IMG/VR virus record: IMGVR_UViG_3300042309_002887
Span: 1-26,678 of that record
From: a virus
Reading direction: 5' to 3' (one strand)
DNA length: 26,678 nucleotides
This document shows positions 1 to 5,947 of the stretch, piece after piece; within the stretch, counting starts at the first letter, position 1, and each line of letters begins with the position of its first letter. Under the pieces are notes generated by a model that did no database searches, was not told the DNA's origin, and worked only from the letters and a program-made list of their open reading frames with translations. Both the position numbers and the translations under genes were made by a program.

Positions 1-579
1 CTAGTCGCGCTTGACCCATTTCACCGGGACCACCCACTCGACCACGACATCCTCCATCGGCGCCGCGTTGTAGCTGTCGAGGGTGAAATAGCCGGGGCTG
101 GAGCCGCGGCGCAGCACCTTCACGAAGGTGCGGCCATCGGCCAGGCGGACCACCACCTCGCGCCCGATCAGGCTGGTCGGATCGGCCGAGGCGTCGGCCC
201 GGCGATAGTAAATGGTCTCGCGCTCGAGATAGCGCGGGAACATCGAATCGCCGGAGACGATCACCGCCACCGTGGTCTCGTCGGCGCCGGGCGGGGCGTC
301 GACCTCGTCGATCTGCTCCGACGACGCATCGCCGTCGAACAGATGCACCTCGGCGCCGGCGCCGACCTTGCCGACCAGCGGCACGGTGCCGGCCGCGCCC
401 ATCACCTCGAGCTCGCCTGCGCCGAAGGCCTCGGCCGCCTGCCGGATGTAATCCGCGGTCAGGCGGCGCTCGCCGCGCTCGAGCTTGATGAACTGGCTGC
501 GCGAGATGGCCATGGCCTCCGCCGCCTGTTCGTGCGTCCAGGCCCTGGCCAGGCGCAGTCGTTTCAGTCCGTTCCCCAT
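1..579 (-). CDS. Phage repressor, XRE helix-turn-helix plus S24 (LexA/CI-like) domain
   Basis: Likely the lysogeny repressor. From the ATG at 579 it is 192 residues. Residues 1-60 form an XRE-type helix-turn-helix (GNGLKRLRLARAW, then SRSQFIKLERGER). The S24 domain begins near VPLVGKVGAGAEV (66-78). The catalytic pair is visible: Ser112 in GDSMFP and Lys154 in TFVKVL. An Ala63-Gly64 step just before the S24 domain is a candidate self-cleavage site, so induction through RecA is plausible (inference from the family). An in-frame ATG at 615 would add 12 residues. I prefer 579 because the helix-turn-helix then starts where the family usually starts, although neither start has a good ribosome site. 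The start codon at 579 sits inside a CCCCATTTTGGGG palindrome, which fits autoregulation. The gene diverges from the early operon. Confidence 0.93.
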   Translation of the reverse strand: MGNGLKRLRLARAWTHEQAAEAMAISRSQFIKLERGERRLTADYIRQAAEAFGAGELEVMGAAGTVPLVGKVGAGAEVHLFDGDASSEQIDEVDAPPGADETTVAVIVSGDSMFPRYLERETIYYRRADASADPTSLIGREVVVRLADGRTFVKVLRRGSSPGYFTLDSYNAAPMEDVVVEWVVPVKWVKRD

Positions 580-586
580 TTTGGGG
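574..586. promoter_or_regulatory. Candidate repressor operator O1
   Basis: CCCCATTTTGGGG holds CCCA-N3-TGGG (575-585) and overlaps the preferred repressor start codon (577-579). The right flank GACTATC resembles the AAATATC flank of the second site. Binding here would block the repressor's own translation start or transcription. This is inferred from symmetry and position only. Confidence 0.5.
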
Positions 587-617
587 ACTATCAGGCATTT
601 TGAGATAAATGTCATTA

Positions 618-628
618 CCCAAAATGGG
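618..628. promoter_or_regulatory. Candidate repressor operator O2
   Basis: CCCAAAATGGG is the second CCCA-N3-TGGG site, centred at 623, 43 bp from O1. Its right half plus flank (AATGGGAAATATC, 623-635) is repeated exactly in inverted orientation at 644-656. It lies just upstream of the -35 of the rightward promoter. Confidence 0.6.
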
Positions 629-638
629 AAATATCTGC

Positions 639-667
639 TTGCTGATATTTCCCATTCTGTGTAATAT
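639..667 (+). promoter_or_regulatory. Rightward early promoter (PR-like)
   Basis: A -35 TTGCTG (639-644), a 17 bp spacer and a -10 TAATAT (662-667) give a good sigma-70 promoter. The start point would be near 674, almost on the ATG at 675. It overlaps candidate operators O2 and O3 and diverges from the repressor gene. No comparably good leftward promoter for the repressor was seen, which would fit a repressor promoter that needs activation. Confidence 0.55.
651..661. promoter_or_regulatory. Candidate repressor operator O3
   Basis: CCCATTCTGTG matches CCCA-N3-TGGG with one mismatch and is centred at 656, 33 bp (about three helical turns) from O2. With its left flank GATATTT it is an inverted copy of O2. 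It fills the spacer between the -35 and -10 of the rightward promoter, so occupancy should block RNA polymerase. Confidence 0.55.
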
Positions 668-722
668 TGCAGTCATGGACACGGCCAGTGCCGATGTCCC
701 GCATGAAATCCGGAGGCCAACC

Positions 723-812
723 ATGGATCCCCGGCTGCTCGATGCCCTGGCCGTCGCCACGCTGCTCGGCCTGACCGCGGCCCTGGTGCTGCTCAGCGGG
801 ACGGCCGGTTAG
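723..812 (+). CDS. 29-residue single-span membrane peptide
   Basis: The start ATG at 723 is chosen because GGAGG lies at 712-716, six bases upstream. The product MDPRLLDALAV continues into a hydrophobic segment (ATLLGLTAALVLL) with almost no soluble part, so it should sit in the inner membrane. It is the first gene after the early promoter, where a Cro-like regulator would be expected. An in-frame ATG at 675 would give a 45-residue form, possibly from a leaderless message because the predicted transcript start is at about 674. No family is recognised. It could also be a translated leader without function. Confidence 0.5.
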   Translation: MDPRLLDALAVATLLGLTAALVLLSGTAG

Positions 813-880
813 CCCCACCCGCACTTCCCCAACCCGATCCGTTGCGGCCCGGCGGGCCGCCCTTGCAGGAGTTCCGTCCG

Positions 881-1216
881 ATGAATGTCGCATCCGTCTT
901 GTCCGGCCGCGTCGCCGGCCTCACCCTCGGCCTCGCCCTGCCCGCCGTCCCAGCAGCCGCGCAGACCCCGCAGCAGAGCCCCTGCGCGCCCTATGAGATC
1001 ATCGCCGCTTCGCTGAACGAGCGCTACCACGAGGCCCCGGTGGCCCGGATGCTGGCCGATCAGGGCTTCGTCATCGAGATCCTGGCCTCGGCCGACGGCG
1101 CCACCTTCACTGTGCTCGGCGTCCAGCCCAATGGCACCGCGTGCCTGCTGGCGACCGGGTCAGGCTTCGCCTTCGTCAACGCCGCCGCCACGCCGGCGCC
1201 GGGGAACGGGGCATGA
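881..1216 (+). CDS. Small exported protein of unknown function
   Basis: 111 residues from the ATG at 881, which has CAGGAG at 866-871 nine bases upstream. An earlier in-frame ATG at 842 would bury the signal sequence, so it is not preferred. The N-terminus is a clear Sec signal peptide: Arg10 followed by a hydrophobic stretch (VAGLTLGLALPAVPAAAQ) with an AAA-Q type cleavage site near residue 28. The mature part holds two Cys (PCAPYEI and TACLLA), which could pair in the periplasm. The stop overlaps the start of the next gene in ATGA, so the two are translationally coupled. I recognise no family. Confidence 0.75.
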   Translation: MNVASVLSGRVAGLTLGLALPAVPAAAQTPQQSPCAPYEIIAASLNERYHEAPVARMLADQGFVIEILASADGATFTVLGVQPNGTACLLATGSGFAFVNAAATPAPGNGA

Positions 1217-1725
1217 GCGCCGGCGCGCCGCCGGTCCTGAGCGACCGGAGCCGGGCGTTGTTCGCCATCGTCGCCGCCGCGGCGGCGGCCGGAACCATCA
1301 CGCCCTCCTGCACCGAGTTGACACGGGCGCTGCGGGCCGGCGGGCACCGCATCGGCAACAATCCCGGCCTGATCAGCTACGAGCTGCGCCGGCTGCAGAT
1401 CGCCGGCCGGATCGCGGTGATCGGTGCCCATCGGTATCGCGTCCTGGAGGTGGTCGCCACCGGCCAGCGCACGGTGCAGCGGCCGAACCGGCCGAGCCTC
1501 GATCGCATCCTGGCCCTGGCCCAGGCGATGGAGCGGCGCCGGGTCGGGCAGGCGGGCTGGCCCCGGCCGACGCCGGAAAGCGCGGCCAGCTACGACGCCG
1601 CGGTCGCCCGCCGCGACTTCGCCCGGCACGAGCTGCCCGAGCCATCCGGGCCGGCCACCTGGATCGGCGCGCCCTATGTCCGGCGCTCGCTGACCGGCTG
1701 CGCCGCCGAGATGATCACGACCTGA
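1213..1725 (+). CDS. Winged-helix DNA-binding protein, early region
   Basis: 170 residues. The start ATG at 1213 overlaps the previous stop (ATGA). Residues 10-80 read as a winged helix: a first helix SRALFAIVAAAAAAG, then PSCTELTRALRAGGH, a recognition helix NPGLISYELRRLQIAG and a short wing RIAVIGAHRYRVL. This resembles the LexA-type or MarR-type DNA-binding fold found in small phage proteins. The C-terminal half is basic and lacks a recognised domain, with a run of charged residues (QAMERRRVGQ). It could be a transcription regulator of the early or late operon, or a replication accessory protein; sequence alone does not decide. Its position in the early operon favours a regulator. Confidence 0.7.
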   Translation: MSAGAPPVLSDRSRALFAIVAAAAAAGTITPSCTELTRALRAGGHRIGNNPGLISYELRRLQIAGRIAVIGAHRYRVLEVVATGQRTVQRPNRPSLDRILALAQAMERRRVGQAGWPRPTPESAASYDAAVARRDFARHELPEPSGPATWIGAPYVRRSLTGCAAEMITT

Positions 1726-1748
1726 ATCGACCGACTCGCGGAGGGGTG

Positions 1749-2273
1749 ATGGCGAAGGACAGAACCAGACAGAAGCCCTCGGCCGCGGCGATGCGCGAGA
1801 CGCCGGAGCGGGCCCGGCACGCCGCCGGTATCGTCGACCGGCCGACCGGCACGGCGCTGGGGGCCCCGGTCGGCCGGCTGGTGCAGGCACCCTTGGACCG
1901 GATGATCGCCCGCGGCTCGATCAGCCGGCGCATGCATTCCGCCGGCCAGAGGCTGCGCGGCCAGTTCGAGATCGGCGTGCTGGGGGCGCAGAACCGCGAC
2001 GGCGAGCTGCCGCCGGGCATCCGCGGCACGGCGCTGACGCGGACGCCGGGGGAGGTCCAGCTCGACACCCTGGCGGCCTACAAGACGGCGCTGCGCTGCC
2101 TCGGCGCCCATGTCGGGGCGGTGGTGGTCGCGGTCTGCTGCTACGAGCACGGCGTGGCGGTGGTGGCGAAGCAGCAGGGCCGCCATCCCGACAAGGTGAT
2201 GGGCGTGCTGGAGGACGGGCTGAAGACCCTGGCCGACCACTACCGCCTGACCGGGACCGACGACCTGGTCTAG
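1749..2273 (+). CDS. DUF6456-like protein
   Basis: 174 residues from the ATG at 1749, with GGAGG at 1740-1744. The N-terminal third is basic and looks disordered (AKDRTRQKPSAAAMRETPER). Residues from about 65 onward show the pattern I associate with DUF6456 of alphaproteobacteria: SAGQRLRGQFEIG, then a helix LAAYKTALRCLGAHVGAVV, a CCYEHGVAVV segment and a final helix VLEDGLKTLADHYR. DUF6456 has no settled biochemical role; cellular members often sit beside helix-turn-helix regions. Here it follows a winged-helix gene by 23 bases, so the two may act together in control of the lytic programme. The family call is pattern recognition without a search. Confidence 0.65.
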   Translation: MAKDRTRQKPSAAAMRETPERARHAAGIVDRPTGTALGAPVGRLVQAPLDRMIARGSISRRMHSAGQRLRGQFEIGVLGAQNRDGELPPGIRGTALTRTPGEVQLDTLAAYKTALRCLGAHVGAVVVAVCCYEHGVAVVAKQQGRHPDKVMGVLEDGLKTLADHYRLTGTDDLV

Positions 2274-2459
2274 GCCGGCTCCTGAATTTTTACGATGTTC
2301 GCTTTTTGTTCTTGACCGAGACCGTGTCGCGTGGCATGGTTATGTCACAGTCCGACAGATGCGCCCGCCCGGCTCGCCGTGGCGGGCGCATCCTTATCAT
2401 CTTGGAACCCTCCTGTTCTGCCGGGCGTTGTCCTGGCTGCAAACACAGGAGTTGGATCT
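2274..2459. other. Intergenic region with promoter candidate and perfect stem
   Basis: No gene is seen. The stretch is locally T-rich (2286-2312). TTGACC at 2312-2317 is a good -35, but the best -10 at 17 bp (CATGGT, 2335-2340) is poor, so any promoter is tentative. It contains the 12 bp stem described separately. Confidence 0.35.
2358..2392 (+). terminator. Perfect 12 bp GC-rich stem-loop without a T-run
   Basis: GATGCGCCCGCC (2358-2369) pairs perfectly with GGCGGGCGCATC (2381-2392) around an 11-base loop. The downstream bases CTTATCATCTT are only modestly T-rich, so it is a weak intrinsic terminator at best. It may instead be a leader structure of the following His-rich gene. Confidence 0.45.
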
Positions 2460-2699
2460 TTGGCTTTCAGGATGAATTTCGGCCGGGCGGCGTTGCTTGC
2501 CATCGCTGTTCTGGTGGCGGCGCCGGTCGTCGCGTCGACGGCCGAGGCTGCGGCACCCGGTTGGCACCAGGCGCGGAACCATCACGACAACAACTGGCGC
2601 CACCATCACGAGCACAACCGGTGGGAGCGTCACCGCGAGCATCACCGGCACCAGGAATGGCACCGTCACCAGGAATCGCGGCGGCACCACATCCATTGA
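2460..2699 (+). CDS. His-rich exported small protein
   Basis: 79 residues from the TTG at 2460, which has AGGAG at 2447-2451 eight bases upstream. The ATG at 2472, four codons in, is the alternative but lacks a spaced ribosome site. The N-terminus is a signal peptide (NFGRAALLAIAVLVAAPVVA, then STAEA-AAP). The mature part is about 48 residues with 16 His plus many Arg, Trp and Gln, in loose repeats such as HHRHQEWHRHQ. Such periplasmic His-rich proteins often bind metals (inference). It sits where small and large terminase genes are expected, between the early region and the portal, bounded by a stem upstream and an intrinsic terminator downstream, so it is probably its own transcription unit and a moron. 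Confidence 0.7.
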   Translation: MAFRMNFGRAALLAIAVLVAAPVVASTAEAAAPGWHQARNHHDNNWRHHHEHNRWERHREHHRHQEWHRHQESRRHHIH

Positions 2700-2770
2700 C
2701 CGGCGGCGCAGCCGGCGCCGCTTCGACACGAGACACTGAGATGTCCGGATCCTGACCTGTCGGGATCCCC

Positions 2771-2804
2771 AGGCCCGCCCCGGGCAACCAGGGCGGGCCT
2801 TTTC
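2771..2804 (+). terminator. Intrinsic terminator before the portal gene
   Basis: AGGCCCGCCC (2771-2780) pairs perfectly with GGGCGGGCCT (2791-2800) around a 10-base loop, followed by TTTTC. It would end the His-rich transcript and separates it from the head operon, whose ribosome site begins only 17 bases later. Confidence 0.85.
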
Positions 2805-2832
2805 ATGCCTTGTCCACCCTCGGAGGCCCGCC

Positions 2833-4209
2833 TTGTTCCTGGACACGCTGACCAACGTCGTCGCTGGGCTGTTCTCGGCCAAGGACAAGCTCGCCCATGA
2901 CCGCTTCGGGCTCTTTTTTCAGGACCGCACGCAGCTCGACGCCGCCTATCGTGGCGACTGGATCGCCCGCAAGGTGATCGACGTGCCGCCCTTCGACATG
3001 ACCCGGGAATGGCGCCGCTGGCATGCCGCCCCGCCGCAGATCGCGGCGATCGAGGCGGAGGAGGCGCGGCTGGGCCTGCAGGCCAAAATCGCCCGCGCGC
3101 TGCGGCTGGCCCGGCTGTATGGCGGTGCCGCGCTGGTGCTGGGCGCCGGCGATGCCGACCCGTCGCAGCCGCTGCCGCCGATCGGCCCCGGGGCCTTGCG
3201 CTACCTGCATGTGATGCATCGCTGGGAGATCACCCCCGGCGAAATCGAACGTGACGTGCTGTCGCCGCTGTTCGGCGAACCTGCCTGGTACCAGGTCGCC
3301 TCGGCCGGCCAGAGCGCGGGCGGCCGGGGGCGGACAGGTCAGACCGTGCGGTTGCATCCCAGCCGGGTGGTCCGCCTGCTGGGCGCCGAGCTGCCGGACT
3401 GGGCGGCGCAGGGCGCCGATGGCTGGGGCGACAGCGTGTTGCAGGCGGTGATGGACGCCATCCGCCAGGCCGGCCTCGCCACCCAGGGCGTGGCCGCGCT
3501 GATCCACGAGGCCAAGCTCGACGTCATCCGCATTCCCAGCCTGGCGCAGAGCCTGTCGACCCAGGACTACGCCGCCAAGCTGGTGGATCGCTTCACCCTG
3601 GCAAACACCATGAAGGGCCTGGTCAACGCCCTGGTGATCGACAAGGAGGAGGAGTGGGACCGCAAGCAGCTGAGCTTCGCCCAGCTGCCCGAGATCATGC
3701 AGCAATACCTGCAGATCGCCGCCGGCGCCGCCGACATCCCGGCCACTCGGCTGCTGGGCCAGGCCCCGGCCGGGCTGAACGCCACCGGTGAGGGCGACAT
3801 CCGCAACTACTACGACCGCATCGCGGCCGAGCAGCGGGTGGTGCTGGGCCCGGCCCTGCGCCGGCTGGACGAGGCGCTGATCCGCAGCGCACTCGGCGAG
3901 CGGCCGGCGGACATTCATTTCGACTGGGCGCCGCTGTGGCAGCTGGGCGCGGTCGAGCGCGCGGCCGTGACCAAGACCAAGGCCGAGACCACCGCCGTCT
4001 ATGCCGCGGGCGGGCTGATCCCGGCCATGGTGCTGGGCCGGGCGGTGCGCAACCAGGTGATCGAGGATGGTCTCTACCCCGGCATCGAGGCCGCCTATGC
4101 CGAGTTCGACGCCGGGGAGGCGGCCTCGGAACGAGGTGCGGCCCCGCCGGAGACCAACCCCTCCTCCAACCCCCTCCCGCAGGGGGAGGGGGAGATCAGG
4201 TCCGCTTGA
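2833..4209 (+). CDS. Phage portal protein, DUF1073-type
   Basis: 458 residues from a TTG start at 2833 with CGGAGG at 2821-2826. The portal is the dodecameric ring through which DNA enters the capsid and to which the tail joins. The family signature is seen near residues 35-65: DAAYRGDWIARKVIDVPPFD followed by MTREWRRW. Further matches are GALRYLHVMHRWEITPGE, TRLLGQAPAGLNATGEGD and RNYYDRIAAEQ, typical of the portal core. Length is usual for the family. The last 20 or so residues (TNPSSNPLPQGEGE onward) are coded by a GC-rich palindromic repeat, so the C-terminus is probably altered by repeat insertion. No terminase gene precedes it, which is unusual. Some DUF1073 proteins are named after the anti-CBASS nuclease Acb1, but the paired HxT motifs of that enzyme are absent. 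Confidence 0.92.
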   Translation: MFLDTLTNVVAGLFSAKDKLAHDRFGLFFQDRTQLDAAYRGDWIARKVIDVPPFDMTREWRRWHAAPPQIAAIEAEEARLGLQAKIARALRLARLYGGAALVLGAGDADPSQPLPPIGPGALRYLHVMHRWEITPGEIERDVLSPLFGEPAWYQVASAGQSAGGRGRTGQTVRLHPSRVVRLLGAELPDWAAQGADGWGDSVLQAVMDAIRQAGLATQGVAALIHEAKLDVIRIPSLAQSLSTQDYAAKLVDRFTLANTMKGLVNALVIDKEEEWDRKQLSFAQLPEIMQQYLQIAAGAADIPATRLLGQAPAGLNATGEGDIRNYYDRIAAEQRVVLGPALRRLDEALIRSALGERPADIHFDWAPLWQLGAVERAAVTKTKAETTAVYAAGGLIPAMVLGRAVRNQVIEDGLYPGIEAAYAEFDAGEAASERGAAPPETNPSSNPLPQGEGEIRSA

Positions 4210-4314
4210 CATCGCGAGAGGCGACTGCCTCGGCCCCTGGGCCTGTGTGGTTCGCCTGAGCCAACACCATCCGACCTCCCCCTGCCTTTGCGGGAGGGGG
4301 CAGGGGGAGGGGTG
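4155..4314. repeat. Inverted pair of GC-rich palindromic repeats (REP/BIME-like)
   Basis: Copy A (4155-4200) and the reverse complement of copy B (4268-4314) align almost base for base through CCACCCCTCC, CCCCCTCCCGCA and AGGGGGAGG. Each copy is itself a palindrome, and they bracket a 67 bp spacer. Copy A is read through by the portal gene as NPSSNPLPQGEGE, a peptide I know as the translation of dispersed repeats in several high-GC proteobacteria. The pair probably came from the host genome and moved into the junction between portal and protease genes. Confidence 0.8.
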
Positions 4315-4354
4315 GCCGCAAGAGCCGCCGCCCGCCGCTTTTCCTGGAGATCCC

Positions 4355-5368
4355 ATGCTCATCACCGATGACGTGACGCTGGTCGGCGACAGCCGGACCA
4401 CGGCCGACGGCTATCTGGTCGCCGCCGCCCGCATCGCTCGCACCGGCGTCCAGACCTACAGTGGCGCCGAGATGGGGCGGCCGGACCTCGCCGCCGTGCG
4501 CGTCTGGCGGCCCGAGGACGAGGTCTTCGCCGCCGACGCCATGGCGTCGATGGCCCATCGGCCGGTCACCCTCGACCATCCCGCCGAGGCGGTCACCGCT
4601 GCCAACTGGAAGACGCATGGCGTCGGCCAGGTCGGCGGCGAGGTGGCGCGCGACGGCGACTATATCCGCGTGCCGCTGATCCTGATGGACCGGGCGGCGA
4701 TCGATGCCGTCACCGCCGGCCGGCGGCAGCTCAGCGTCGGCTATTCCGCCGAGATCGACTGGACCGCGGGCACCACCGCGAACGGCCAGGCCTATGACGC
4801 GGTGCAGCGCCGCATCCGCGCCAACCACCTGGCGGTGGTCGATGCCGCCCGTGCCGGCCCCGCCTGCCGCATCGGCGACGCCTGGACCGGCGGGGAGACT
4901 CTGCCGGCGGCGCCGACGGTGGCCACCCTCCAGGCCGACATCGCGGCGCTGCGCCAGGCGGCCGCGGCCAAGGACGGCGAGATCGCCGCCCTGGCCGTCC
5001 GGCTGCGCGACGCCGAGCTGACCCCGGCTCGGCTGGATGCCGCCGCGGCCGCCCGCGCCGCGCTGGTCGCCGATGCCCGCCGGGTTGCCGGCGACCGGCT
5101 GCCGGTCGAGGGCCGCAATGGGGCGGAGATCCGCCGCGCCGCCGTCGCCGCCCGCATCGGCGAGGCCGCGGCGCAGGAGATGACCGACGCCGCGATCGAA
5201 GGCGCCTTCCGGGTGCTGATCCCAGCGGTGGCACCCGATCTGCTGCGGCCCGATCCGCTGCGGCAAGTCCTGGCCGACCGGCCGCCAGGCGACCGCAGGG
5301 CCGAGGCGCTGCGACGGCGCGATGGCCGGCTGGCGCAGGCCTGGAAGCCCCACAACCCGGCCCCCTGA
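4355..5368 (+). CDS. DUF2213 head maturation protease / scaffold-like protein
   Basis: 337 residues from the ATG at 4355, which has GGAGA at 4346-4350. DUF2213 proteins occupy the prohead protease position between portal and capsid genes. The N-terminal half carries the expected motifs: HRPVTLDHP (His68, His75) and QLSVGYSAEI (Ser127), matching the His and Ser of the U35-like prohead protease fold. The protease would remove scaffold segments during capsid maturation. Residues from about 185 to 260 are an Ala-rich heptad region (LQADIAALRQAAAAKDGEIA), a likely coiled-coil scaffold, so the gene probably combines protease and scaffold. It is separated from the portal by the palindromic repeats. 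The C-terminal tail is basic. Confidence 0.85.
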   Translation: MLITDDVTLVGDSRTTADGYLVAAARIARTGVQTYSGAEMGRPDLAAVRVWRPEDEVFAADAMASMAHRPVTLDHPAEAVTAANWKTHGVGQVGGEVARDGDYIRVPLILMDRAAIDAVTAGRRQLSVGYSAEIDWTAGTTANGQAYDAVQRRIRANHLAVVDAARAGPACRIGDAWTGGETLPAAPTVATLQADIAALRQAAAAKDGEIAALAVRLRDAELTPARLDAAAAARAALVADARRVAGDRLPVEGRNGAEIRRAAVAARIGEAAAQEMTDAAIEGAFRVLIPAVAPDLLRPDPLRQVLADRPPGDRRAEALRRRDGRLAQAWKPHNPAP

Positions 5369-5423
5369 GATCCGCGGCGGCCCGATCCGCCGCCCCAGCG
5401 TCACCAGAAGGAGAGAGACCGAC

Positions 5424-5897
5424 ATGGCCGTCGTGCAGAACAGCTACAGCGAGACCCTCCGGCCCGGCGTCGCCGGGCTGGTTGCCAACATGACCAATGC
5501 CGATGGCGACACCCGCATCGTCGAGACCGTCGGCGGCATCCCGTTCGGCGTCGCCGTCGGCCAGGGCACCGCCGCCCGTGGCGCGGTGCTGGGCGCCGCC
5601 GCTGCCGCCGGCTTCGTCGGCATCTCGATCCGCGACGTCACCCTCGATTCCAGCCCGGCCGACCGCTACCTGCTGAACGACAGCATCGCGGTGCTGACCG
5701 AAGGCGACATCTGGGTCGTGGCCGGCGGCGCCGTCGCAGCCGGCCAGGACGTCACCTTCGCCGCCGCGACCGGCGTGCTGTCCAGCATCGCCGCCGATGC
5801 CGGCAACTTCGCCATCGCCGGGGCTCGCTGGATGACCGCCGCCGGCGCCGGCGGCCTCGCCGTGCTGCGGCTCGGCGGCGCCCTGCCGGCCGCGTGA
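5424..5897 (+). CDS. Structural cement protein, Gp24-like
   Basis: 157 residues. The start ATG at 5424 follows AGAAGGAGAGAG (from 5406). The opening AVVQNSYSETLRPGVAGLVA and the segment IPFGVAVGQGT match the phage structural cement/decoration proteins (Gp24 type) that sit between a DUF2213 gene and a DUF2184 capsid gene. The protein is rich in Ala, Gly and Val with few charged residues, which suits a beta-rich trimer that caps the capsid lattice. Its expected role is to stabilise the expanded head. Position and length agree with the family. Confidence 0.85.
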   Translation: MAVVQNSYSETLRPGVAGLVANMTNADGDTRIVETVGGIPFGVAVGQGTAARGAVLGAAAAAGFVGISIRDVTLDSSPADRYLLNDSIAVLTEGDIWVVAGGAVAAGQDVTFAAATGVLSSIAADAGNFAIAGARWMTAAGAGGLAVLRLGGALPAA

Positions 5898-5947
5898 CCC
5901 CCTCCCGCACCATCCGATCGCCCAGCCCCTGAAGGAGCGACCCCCTC

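Noticed and set aside
2833-4209. Anti-CBASS nuclease activity (Acb1) in the DUF1073-type portal
   Set aside because: Acb1 needs two HxT/HxS motifs in a C-terminal domain. I see no such pair; only a lone HPS in a portal-like stretch. Length also fits a plain portal.
2803-4401. Long reverse-strand open frame (532 codons) opposite the portal gene
   Set aside because: It is rich in Gly, Arg, Gln and His with no domain pattern, and it mirrors the codon phase of a recognised portal gene. Such frames are expected in DNA of this GC content.
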